Both the position numbers and the translations under genes were made by a program. A stretch of DNA of 49,533 nucleotides from Beijerinckiaceae bacterium (GTDB lineage Bacteria > Pseudomonadota > Alphaproteobacteria > Rhizobiales > Beijerinckiaceae): contig SCSF01000025.1 in assembly GCA_004298435.1 (NCBI GenBank), positions 1-49,533 on the forward strand, written 5' to 3'. The notes beneath the pieces are model-generated. The model made no database searches and was not told the origin of the DNA. It was given only the letters and a program-made list of their open reading frames with translations. Positions 42,693 to 49,533 of this stretch are shown here, piece by piece. The stretch's first letter is position 1. The number at the start of each line of letters is the position of its first letter.

Positions 42693-43187
42693 ATGCGTTT
42701 TCATCTTGTCTGCATCGGGCGGCTGAAGGCCGGCCGCGAACGGGAACTTGCTTGCCATTATCTGGACCGCGCCCGCAACCTTGGCCGGAGCCTTGGCGTG
42801 AGCGCGGTCGATATGCACGAAATCGAGGAAAGCAAGGCACGCCGCGCGCAGGACCGCAAAAGGGAAGAGGCGAAAGCGCTTCGCACGCTCATGGCCGGGC
42901 TTGGCATCTCTTCCGGTTGCTTCATCGCCTGCGATGAGGCCGGCGAAAACATGACAAGCCCGCAATTTGCGGAGAGATTCCGCCGCCTGCGCGACGCGGG
43001 CGCTAATGACCTTGCGCTTCTGATCGGCGGTCCCGATGGGTTCGACGCCGATTTTCGTTCCGAGGCGGCCTTCAGCCTCGCCTTTGGAAACCTCACCTGG
43101 CCGCATCAGCTTGCGCGAATCATGGCGGCCGAACAAATCTACAGAGCACTCACCGTTCTGGCGGGGCACCCTTACCATCGTGCCTGA
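42693..43187 (+). CDS. rlmH: 23S rRNA pseudouridine-1915 N3-methyltransferase
   Basis: A 164-residue RlmH, a SPOUT methyltransferase that acts on the 70S ribosome at 23S position 1915. The SAM-binding knot contains LALLIGGPDGFD, and the C-terminal YRALTVLAGHPYHRA closes the knot, with the usual YHR end. MRFHLVCIGRLKAGRE is the family start. It follows rsfS closely, the common order. The EnvC-like gene comes 194 nt later. Confidence 0.95.
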   Translation: MRFHLVCIGRLKAGRERELACHYLDRARNLGRSLGVSAVDMHEIEESKARRAQDRKREEAKALRTLMAGLGISSGCFIACDEAGENMTSPQFAERFRRLRDAGANDLALLIGGPDGFDADFRSEAAFSLAFGNLTWPHQLARIMAAEQIYRALTVLAGHPYHRA

Positions 43188-43381
43188 GTCTCCGGCTGTC
43201 TCCATCCACCGCTTTTATGGCGAAATGCCGGGATAATCGCGTTTGCCTGCGAAGCAGCTTCCGCTTCGCGTTAAGCATACGCGTCAAAACAAGCTAAACG
43301 GAGCCGCGCTTCCGATTCCATCAGGAGCGGAATGACTCCAGGTTCCAGGTCCGATTCTTTTACCGCTTCAGCGGCGCAGGC

Positions 43382-44776
43382 ATGACGAAACGCGGCGGAT
43401 TTCCTGTTTGTTTCTTCGCGGTCCTGCTGACCGGCGTCTGGCTTTTGCCCGCCGTCGCGCAACAAGCGCCCAAACAGGCGTCGCCCAAGTCGCCACCTGC
43501 CACATCCGGTGAAAAACCGGCGGCGCCAGCCACGTCTCCGGGCAATCCGGCGCTCGATGAGCAGCGCACCGAGTTGCGCGGCCTCCAGGATACGCTCAGC
43601 GCCTCGGATACGCAGCGCCGCAAGATTGAAGCGGAGATCGAGTCTCTGCGGAACGACAGGGCGCGTCTCAATGCCGCTCTGATCAGCACAACGGCCCACA
43701 TAAATACGGCCGAGTCCCAGATCAGCGCGGCGGAAGATCGGCTCAATGCGCTGACCGGTTCCGAAGCCGCCGCGCGGCATTCGCTCGAAAGCCGCAAAGC
43801 CGTGATTGCTCAGGTTCTCGCATCGCTACAGCGTATGGGTCTTAATCCGCCGCCGGCGCTGCTCGTCGATCCCGAAGACATGTTGCGGGCGGTGCGGAGT
43901 TCGATTCTCCTCGGCGCCGTCCTGCCGAAGATGCGGGCTGAGGCGGATGCCCTCGCAGCCGATCTTTCCGAACTTGTCCGCTTGCACAAATCAATCGCCA
44001 GCCAAAGGGATTCCCTGCGCCATCAGATCGCCGATCTCGATGTCGAGCAGAAAAAACTCTCAGCGTTGATCGCGGCGCGCCAGGCTTCCCTTGGAACCGC
44101 CAAGCAGGCTCTTGCGGCCGAGCGCAAGCGTGCCGGCGATATTGCCCGGCACGCAACGAGCCTCCGCCAGCTTATCGCGCAGACTGAAAAGGAGGTCGCC
44201 GCCGCCGCACGCGCCGCCGAAGCGGCCCGGCAGGCCGACGCAGCGCGCAAACTCGCCAAAGCCGAAAACGGTGGCCAAACAAAAAACAGCGCTTCGCCAT
44301 TCAAAAACATGGCCCGCCTTGCTCCCGCCATAGCCTTCGCCGATGCCAAACATCTCCTGTCGATGCCGGTTGCGGGGACTGTGCTCAAGGGTTATGGAGC
44401 GTCGGATGGTTTCGGCGGCACAGAGAAGGGCCTTTTCATCGCGACGCGGCCCGGCGCCGTTGTCTCTATGCCGAGCGACGGTTGGATCGCCTATTCGGGT
44501 CCCTACCGCAGCTATGGACAACTCTTGATCGTGAATACCGGCGGAGGCTATTATATTGTTCTGGCCGGAATGGAACGGATCAATGTAGAAGTTGGTCAGT
44601 TTGTCCTCGCGGGCGAACCCGTCGCCACTATGGGCGATGGATCGGCCAAGACAGCTGCGGCCATCGCCATAGGCTCGACGCAGCCAATTCTCTATGTCGA
44701 ATTTCGTAAGGATGGGGCGGCGATCGATCCGAGCCCGTGGTGGGCGAAAGCGGACGTGCAAAAGGTTGGCGGATAA
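43382..44776 (+). CDS. EnvC-like murein hydrolase activator
   Basis: A 464-residue exported protein. The signal peptide is at about 1-24. A long coiled-coil region (about 50-290) is rich in Ala, Gln and Arg (LRGLQDTLSASDTQRRKIEAEIESLRNDRARL and later KQALAAERKRAGDIA). The C-terminal LytM-fold domain is degenerate: the HxxxD zinc motif reads KGLFIATRPG, and the HxH site reads LYVEF. This matches EnvC, which activates amidases instead of cutting the wall. It ends one base into the start of ctpA (TAATG), so the two are coupled. The partner amidase is not in the window. Confidence 0.9.
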   Translation: MTKRGGFPVCFFAVLLTGVWLLPAVAQQAPKQASPKSPPATSGEKPAAPATSPGNPALDEQRTELRGLQDTLSASDTQRRKIEAEIESLRNDRARLNAALISTTAHINTAESQISAAEDRLNALTGSEAAARHSLESRKAVIAQVLASLQRMGLNPPPALLVDPEDMLRAVRSSILLGAVLPKMRAEADALAADLSELVRLHKSIASQRDSLRHQIADLDVEQKKLSALIAARQASLGTAKQALAAERKRAGDIARHATSLRQLIAQTEKEVAAAARAAEAARQADAARKLAKAENGGQTKNSASPFKNMARLAPAIAFADAKHLLSMPVAGTVLKGYGASDGFGGTEKGLFIATRPGAVVSMPSDGWIAYSGPYRSYGQLLIVNTGGGYYIVLAGMERINVEVGQFVLAGEPVATMGDGSAKTAAAIAIGSTQPILYVEFRKDGAAIDPSPWWAKADVQKVGG

Positions 44777-46374
44777 TGCGCAAAATCTCGTTGGTACTGG
44801 TCGGCGCCGCGCTGGGGGCTTCCACTATGTTGGTGGGCACGCAGACGCGGCTTTTTTCGAGCGTATCCGCCCATGCGGCCGCGTCCGACACTTATCGAAG
44901 CCTCAATCTTTTCGGTGACGTCTTTGAAAAGATCCGCGCCGATTATGTCGAGAAACCAAACGATCAGAAGTTGATCGAGGCGGCCATCAACGGCATGCTG
45001 AGTTCGCTCGATCCGCATTCGAGCTATATGGACGCGAAAAGCTTCCGCGACATGCAGGTGCAGACCCGCGGCGAATTCGGCGGCCTCGGGATTGAAGTCA
45101 CCCAGGACAAGGGTCTCATCAAGGTCGTCACGCCTATCGACGACACGCCCGCCGCGCGGGCAGGCATTCTTTCCGGTGACATCATCTCCGCGATCGACGG
45201 CGAAGCCGTCTCGGGCATGACGCTCAACCAGGCCGTCGACAAGATGCGCGGCGCGCCAAACACGACCATAACACTCAAAATCCTGCGCGGACCGAAGAAG
45301 GAAGCGAAGGACATCAAGATCACCCGTGCGATCATCCAGATCAAATCGGTCCGCTCGCATGTCGATGATGGCGATATCGGCTATATCAGGATCACCCAGT
45401 TCACCGAGCAGACAGCCGAAGGCGTCCGCGCGGCGATCCTGAAGTTCCAGTCCAAGATTCCGTCCAGCAAGTTCAAGGGCTATATCCTCGATCTGCGCAA
45501 CAACCCAGGCGGTCTGCTCGATCAGTCGATCGCAGTGGTCAACGACTTCGTCGATCGTGGCGAGATCGTCTCCACGCGCGGCCGCAACGCCGACGAAACC
45601 ATGCGCTACAACGCCCGCCCGGGCGATCTTTCGAAGGGCAAGCCGATGATCGTTCTGATCAACGGCGGTTCTGCCTCCGCCTCCGAGATCGTCGCCGGCG
45701 CCTTGCAGGATCACAAGCGCGCCATCATTCTCGGCACGCGCTCGTTCGGCAAAGGCTCTGTCCAGACCATCATTCCGCTCGGCCAGGGCAATGGCGCGCT
45801 GCGTCTGACGACGGCGCGCTACTACACGCCTTCAGGCCGCTCGATTCAGGCCAAGGGAATCGAGCCTGACGTGGTGGTGCTGGAGGACGTGCCAGCGGCC
45901 CTCAAGGGCAAGGACGAGACGGAGGGCGAAGCCTCGCTCAAGGGCCATCTCAAGAACGGCAAGATCGAGTATCACGGCTCGCAAGCCTATGTTCCGCCGG
46001 ATCCGAAGAAGGACAAGCAGTTGCTTGCAGCCGAAGATCTGTTGCACGGCGTGACGCGGGCAGAGAATTATGCGCAGCCCAAGAAGGGCGACAAAAAGGA
46101 TTCGGCAGGCAAAACGAATGGCGCTGCCAACACGGCCGCGCCGGCAGACAAGCAGGCGGCGCCTCCGGCGGATAATGACAAAAAGACGACCCCGCCGGCC
46201 GACAAGCCTGCCACACCGCCCGCAGACAAGCCGTCTACAGAGCAGAAGGATAAATCGGCGACACCGCCCGCAGACAAGCCGGCGACACCCCCGGCTGACA
46301 AGCCCGCTACGCCGTCCACCCCCGATCAGGCAACGCCTCCGGCGACGTCGACCCCGCCCGCCAACAAACAGTAA
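44776..46374 (+). CDS. ctpA: C-terminal processing peptidase CtpA
   Basis: A 532-residue periplasmic serine protease of the S41 family. The signal peptide is at about 1-35. The PDZ domain spans about 85-165 with GGLGIEVTQDKG, GDIISAIDGE and SGMTLNQAVD. The catalytic Ser is in NGGSASASEIVAGAL, and the Lys in GTRSFGKGSVQT is about 25 residues later. The C-terminus from about residue 445 is a Pro/Ala/Lys/Asp-rich tail with repeated PPADKPATP units. CtpA trims or degrades envelope proteins, including cell-wall hydrolase regulators. Its start overlaps the EnvC-like stop by one base. Confidence 0.95.
   Translation: MRKISLVLVGAALGASTMLVGTQTRLFSSVSAHAAASDTYRSLNLFGDVFEKIRADYVEKPNDQKLIEAAINGMLSSLDPHSSYMDAKSFRDMQVQTRGEFGGLGIEVTQDKGLIKVVTPIDDTPAARAGILSGDIISAIDGEAVSGMTLNQAVDKMRGAPNTTITLKILRGPKKEAKDIKITRAIIQIKSVRSHVDDGDIGYIRITQFTEQTAEGVRAAILKFQSKIPSSKFKGYILDLRNNPGGLLDQSIAVVNDFVDRGEIVSTRGRNADETMRYNARPGDLSKGKPMIVLINGGSASASEIVAGALQDHKRAIILGTRSFGKGSVQTIIPLGQGNGALRLTTARYYTPSGRSIQAKGIEPDVVVLEDVPAALKGKDETEGEASLKGHLKNGKIEYHGSQAYVPPDPKKDKQLLAAEDLLHGVTRAENYAQPKKGDKKDSAGKTNGAANTAAPADKQAAPPADNDKKTTPPADKPATPPADKPSTEQKDKSATPPADKPATPPADKPATPSTPDQATPPATSTPPANKQ
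46180..46320 (+). repeat. Repeated PADKPATP-coding units at the 3' end of ctpA
   Basis: A 24-nt unit coding for P-P-A-D-K-P-A-T recurs about five times with small changes. The CtpA C-terminal tail is therefore a low-complexity Pro/Lys/Asp repeat. Copy number may vary by slippage. Confidence 0.75.
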
Positions 46375-46399
46375 GTTCGAGGGTTTGTCGCAATTAAAG

Positions 46400-46440
46400 T
46401 TGGGCCGTGGCGGCTTTGTCGCCATGGCCCAAATCGTTTT
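46400..46440 (+). terminator. Terminator after ctpA
   Basis: TTGGGCCGTGGCG (46400-46412) pairs with CGCCATGGCCCAA (46420-46432), with one G-U pair and a 7-nt loop. A T4 run follows at 46437. It lies 25 nt after the ctpA stop. The T tract is weak, so some read-through into the next gene is likely. Confidence 0.6.
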
Positions 46441-46633
46441 GGTTTCGATTCAGCCGATCTACCGCATGTGCCAGCCCGGCCATGACGAGCTGATTTGGAA
46501 TCGGCCGCAGCCCCGCTTCCGCGGCGTGCTGATCTCCTCTACTCTCATATACAGAATTCGGTTCCTGAGCTGATTCGCGCCCGTGCCCTCCAGCGGGTGC
46601 GAATTAGCCTTGCGACGAAACAGGAACTCCGGC

Positions 46634-47884
46634 ATGCCGGCGCGCGACGACCTGAACGATCCTCTGGGCCAAAAGCCTTTGAAGCCCCGGCGCGCCATTC
46701 CCTTGCGTCCCGTTCTCTTCGGCGCCGCGGGACTTTTGCTGATCGGTGGCGGCGCTTTTTTGCAATGGCGCGGCGATCCGATGGGCGGCGAGCCGCATGT
46801 CGTCGCCGCGATCACGCCGGCAAAAGCGGTTGCGCCCGCACAGCCGACTGCGCCAAAAGCCACCACCGCCGCGACCTCCAACGCAGCGACAGGCGCGATC
46901 GCGCTTCCCGCTGGAGACGCCCCGGCGTCTGAGATCGAGCAAAGAAGCGGCGTCAAGGTTGTGCGCAGCGGGGGCGCGCAGGCGCCCGGGTCCGTCATCA
47001 TCGATGTGCCGAAGGTGCTGGCGCAAAGGCTCGCGCCCGCGCCTGATCCGCGACTCGTCGAAAAAAGCCGCTATGGGCTTTTGCCGCGCGTGGGCAGCGA
47101 TGGCGCGCGCCCATCCGAGGTCTATGCGCGCCCGGCGCCTGCCGCGAAAGCGCCGCGCATCGCGCTCATCGTTGGCGGCGTCGGCCTCAGCGACAAGGCA
47201 ACCGCCGCCGCGATAGACAGTCTGCCCGGCACAGTAACGCTCGCCTTCGCGCCTTACGGAAAAGATTTGAAGGCGAAGGTCGCCCAGGCGCGCGACGCCG
47301 GGCACGAAGTCATTTTACAACTGCCCATGGAGCCGATCGATTATCCGCAGACCAATCCCGGCCCGCATACGCTTCTTGCAAGCGCGACTGCTGCGGAAAA
47401 TACCGACAATCTGCATTGGCTCCTCAGCCGCTTTACGGGCTACACCGGCGTTGCAAATTTTCTCGGCGGCAAATTCACAAGCGACGCAAAAGTCTTGAAG
47501 CCAGTCCTGCGCGAAATCGGGCAGCGTGGCCTGTTCTACATCGATGATGGTTCCTCGGCGCGCAGCACCGGCCTCGCAGCGGCAGCGGAAGTCGGCCTGC
47601 ACGCAGTCCGCGCCGATCTCATTCTGGATGCGCAAGGCAGCGATCTCATGGATGGGAATTTCACGAAACTCGAGGCGCTTGCGCGCAGCCAGGGAACCGC
47701 AATCGGCATGGTGAGCGATCTGCCGGGAAGCGTGCAGAACCTCGCGCGATATGCGCAGGCCGCCACGGCGCAGGGAATCACGCTGATCCCTCTCAGCGCC
47801 GCCGTTCGCATCGAGGTCCAGGCGCGCGACGCAAGCAATGAAGCGGGAACCGCTCACCCCACCCGCGTCTTCCGTGCGCAATAG
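46634..47884 (+). CDS. Divergent polysaccharide deacetylase family protein
   Basis: A 416-residue protein with an N-terminal cytoplasmic stub, a single membrane helix at about 25-45, a Pro/Ala-rich linker, and a C-terminal divergent polysaccharide deacetylase domain (YibQ/DUF610 type). Visible blocks include IALIVGGVGLSDKAT, LAFAPYGKDLKAKV, ILQLPMEPIDYPQTNPGPHTLL, NFLGGKFTSD and FIDDGSSARS-like YIDDGSSARS. The deacetylase metal motif is not clear, which is usual in this family. The start at 46634 is supported by AGGAA upstream. It is located between ctpA and rppH as in related genomes. Confidence 0.85.
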   Translation: MPARDDLNDPLGQKPLKPRRAIPLRPVLFGAAGLLLIGGGAFLQWRGDPMGGEPHVVAAITPAKAVAPAQPTAPKATTAATSNAATGAIALPAGDAPASEIEQRSGVKVVRSGGAQAPGSVIIDVPKVLAQRLAPAPDPRLVEKSRYGLLPRVGSDGARPSEVYARPAPAAKAPRIALIVGGVGLSDKATAAAIDSLPGTVTLAFAPYGKDLKAKVAQARDAGHEVILQLPMEPIDYPQTNPGPHTLLASATAAENTDNLHWLLSRFTGYTGVANFLGGKFTSDAKVLKPVLREIGQRGLFYIDDGSSARSTGLAAAAEVGLHAVRADLILDAQGSDLMDGNFTKLEALARSQGTAIGMVSDLPGSVQNLARYAQAATAQGITLIPLSAAVRIEVQARDASNEAGTAHPTRVFRAQ

Positions 47885-47950
47885 AGCGTTATGTGCTAGC
47901 TATCCGTGCGCCGGCTTCCCTCCCCTCCTCCTTTCGCAAGCGTAACGTTG

Positions 47951-48445
47951 ATGGATGACCTTTCCGATTATCGCCCCTGCGCGGGCGTCATGCTGTTGAA
48001 CCGCGAGGGCCTCGTCTTCATCGGGCGGCGAATCACGCCGGCTGCCAATCATGCCCCGGCGCATATCTGGCAGATGCCACAAGGCGGAATCGACGAAGGC
48101 GAAGATCCTTACGATGCGGCGCTGCGCGAATTGCGCGAAGAAACCAATGTCGTCACGACGAGCCTGCTTGGCACAGCGCCGGACTGGTATCGCTATGATG
48201 TGCCGGGAGGCATGGTCCGCGGGCACAAAGTGTATAAAGGCCAGCGGCAGAAATGGTTCGCGCTGCGCTTCGATGGCGCGGACAACGAAATCGACATCGC
48301 TCATCCGGCGGGCGACGCGCATGCCGAATTCGACGCATGGCGCTGGGAAACTCTCGAACGCCTGCCCGAACTCGTCGTGCCCTTCAAGCGGCCCATCTAC
48401 GAAAGACTGGTGGAAGTCTTCCGTCCTTTGGTCGAGCCGCAATGA
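47951..48445 (+). CDS. rppH: RNA pyrophosphohydrolase
   Basis: A 164-residue Nudix enzyme that removes pyrophosphate from the 5' end of triphosphorylated RNA to start decay. The Nudix box GGIDEGEDPYDAALRELREE fits Gx5Ex7REUxEE, followed by NVVTTSLLG. The N-terminal YRPCAGVMLLNREGLVFIGRR and KGQRQKWFALRF are RppH hallmarks. ATG 47951 gives the standard N-terminus. The last ATGA is shared with the start of the helicase gene (4-nt overlap). Confidence 0.93.
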   Translation: MDDLSDYRPCAGVMLLNREGLVFIGRRITPAANHAPAHIWQMPQGGIDEGEDPYDAALRELREETNVVTTSLLGTAPDWYRYDVPGGMVRGHKVYKGQRQKWFALRFDGADNEIDIAHPAGDAHAEFDAWRWETLERLPELVVPFKRPIYERLVEVFRPLVEPQ

Positions 48446-49533
48446 CATGGTCGCCGCAGCAGGAAGCCGCGCTGAAAGCGGCCGGCCAATGGCTGAAGCG
48501 CAAGGACGCGCAGGTTTTCCGCCTGTTCGGCTTTGCCGGCAGCGGCAAAACCACCCTTGCGCGCACGCTGGCGGGCGAATGCAAGGGCGACACTGTCTTC
48601 GGCGCCTTCACCGGCAAGGCGGCGCTGGTTCTGCGCGCCAAGGGCTGCGAGAACGCGCGCACGATCCACAGCCTCATCTATCGCGCGCGCGACACCGACA
48701 CAGAGGAACCGACATTCGAACTGAATGAGGAAAGCCCGGCCGCGAAAGCAAGCCTCATCATCATCGACGAATGCTCCATGGTGGATGAAGAGCTTGGCCG
48801 CGATCTTCTCTCATTCGGCAAGAAGGTTCTGGTGCTTGGCGACCCGGCGCAACTGCCGCCTGTGAAAGGCGCGGGCTATTTCACCGAATGCGAACCGGAC
48901 ATGATGCTGACAGAGGTGCATCGTCAGGCGGCGGATGATCCGATCATCCGCCTGTCGATGCTGGTGCGCGAAGGCGGCAGGCTCGCGGTCGGGCAATACG
49001 GCGAGACAGAAGTTATCCGCCGCGATGAAATCGACGCGGAGCGGGTCAAATCGGCCGATCAGATTCTCGTGGGGCTGAACAAGACGCGCCGATCCTACAA
49101 TCAGCGCATGCGCCAGTTGACGGAGCGCAAGGGCCTCATGCCGGAGCCCGGCGACAAGCTCGTCTGCCTGCGCAACAATGCCAAGAAAGGCCTGCTCAAC
49201 GGCTCGCTCTGGACCGTTGCGACAGCATCGCCGATACGCCAGAAGAAGCTGCGTTTTACTGTCGTGCCGGAAGAAGACGCGGCGCACAAGCCCTTGCGCA
49301 TCGGCGTGCTGCCGGAGTTCTTCACCGGCAACGAGGACACGATTCCCTTTGCGCTCAGGCGCAATTCGGACGAGTTCGACTACGGCTATACGCTCACCGT
49401 CCACAAGGCGCAGGGTTCGCAATGGGATGATGTCGTGCTCTTCGATGAGAGCTACGCCTTCCGCGAGCACAGAAGCCGCTGGCTCTATACGGGGATTACG
49501 CGAGCAGCGAAGCGGCTGACCGTGGTGGTGTGA
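48442..49533 (+). CDS. RecD-like ATP-dependent DNA helicase
   Basis: A 363-residue superfamily 1 helicase, shorter than RecD/TraA and closer to Dda/Pif1-type compact enzymes. Walker A is FGFAGSGKTT, motif II is IIIDECSMVD and motif III is LGDPAQLPPV. Motif V is TVHKAQGSQWDDVV and motif VI is WLYTGITRAAKRLTVVV. All core motifs are present, so it should be active. Its ATG overlaps the rppH stop by 4 nt (ATGA), so the genes are coupled. The TGA is the last three bases of the window, so whatever follows downstream is unseen. Confidence 0.9.
   Translation: MTWSPQQEAALKAAGQWLKRKDAQVFRLFGFAGSGKTTLARTLAGECKGDTVFGAFTGKAALVLRAKGCENARTIHSLIYRARDTDTEEPTFELNEESPAAKASLIIIDECSMVDEELGRDLLSFGKKVLVLGDPAQLPPVKGAGYFTECEPDMMLTEVHRQAADDPIIRLSMLVREGGRLAVGQYGETEVIRRDEIDAERVKSADQILVGLNKTRRSYNQRMRQLTERKGLMPEPGDKLVCLRNNAKKGLLNGSLWTVATASPIRQKKLRFTVVPEEDAAHKPLRIGVLPEFFTGNEDTIPFALRRNSDEFDYGYTLTVHKAQGSQWDDVVLFDESYAFREHRSRWLYTGITRAAKRLTVVV

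Noticed and set aside
43226-43265. A fourth copy of the CACGCGAACCGG-type repeat
   Set aside because: Only the CGCGTTT and TTCCGCTTCGC parts fit loosely; the similarity may come from the local GCGAAGC/GCTTCGC hairpin.
1-49533. tRNA, rRNA, CRISPR array, insertion sequence or prophage genes
   Set aside because: Intergenic regions were read for T-loop motifs, repeated spacers, transposase motifs and terminal repeats; none was found. The dispersed palindromes lack transposase or regular spacing.

Overview
The window looks like a chromosomal core segment of an alphaproteobacterium of the order Hyphomicrobiales (Rhizobiales), probably near the Beijerinckiaceae/Methylocystaceae. The indications are gene content and order: split proton-translocating transhydrogenase pntAA-pntAB-pntB beside an aa3-type cytochrome oxidase subunit IV, Hsp20 followed by a DUF1150 protein, obgE-proB, sdhCDAB-purA, rsfS-rlmH-envC-like-ctpA-rppH, and an alanine-racemase-fold ornithine decarboxylase with a structured leader. 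The DNA is G+C rich and has several short palindromic intergenic repeat families of the kind common in this order. This placement is an inference from content; no 16S gene is present. No rRNA, tRNA, CRISPR array, insertion sequence or prophage was seen.

Layout. 0-5.4 kb: end of a Doc/Fic toxin, an ABC1/UbiB-like kinase, CoxIV-like peptide and the transhydrogenase operon, closed by a strong terminator. 5.5-13 kb: TPR lipoprotein, rpsU, Hsp20/DUF1150, creatininase-family hydrolase, small secreted or hypothetical proteins, a GNAT enzyme and a periplasmic glucan protein (OpgG family). 13-19 kb: ornithine decarboxylase with a candidate speF-type leader, a tandem pair of paralogous ParA-like ATPases, and an M23 peptidase. 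19-28.7 kb: rplU-rpmA-GNAT-obgE-proB-PIG-L deacetylase, a glycosyltransferase with a damaged-looking 5' end, an M48 protease, proA-nadD. 28.7-40.7 kb (all minus strand): dienelactone hydrolase, folK, folP, a lone Rieske protein, DUF6134, a Pro/Ala-rich membrane protein, purA, a lytic transglycosylase, and sdhB-sdhA-sdhD-sdhC. 41-49.5 kb (plus strand): an esterase/PHB-depolymerase-like protein, rsfS-rlmH-EnvC-like-ctpA-divergent polysaccharide deacetylase-rppH-RecD-like helicase.

Themes. Respiration and redox (transhydrogenase, Rieske, complex II, oxidase subunit IV), ribosome assembly and r-proteins (rpsU, rplU, rpmA, obgE, rsfS, rlmH), proline and NAD biosynthesis (proB, proA, nadD), folate (folP-folK overlap), and envelope remodelling (two M23-type proteins, CtpA, lytic transglycosylase, OpgG).

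Most interesting observations: (1) rpsU and rplU share an almost identical promoter-leader layout, with a 17-nt spacer, 12 nt from the -10 box to a 4-nt-loop hairpin, then a T tract, suggesting a start-proximal attenuator or stabiliser; (2) two adjacent ParA-like ATPases with no ParB, one lacking the signature lysine; (3) a glycosyltransferase whose homologous region extends upstream of any usable start codon; (4) the usual obg-to-ctpA gene series is broken between nadD and rsfS by about 13.6 kb; (5) multiple dispersed palindromic repeats, one carrying a nested palindrome and one apparently captured as the C-terminus of a small protein.
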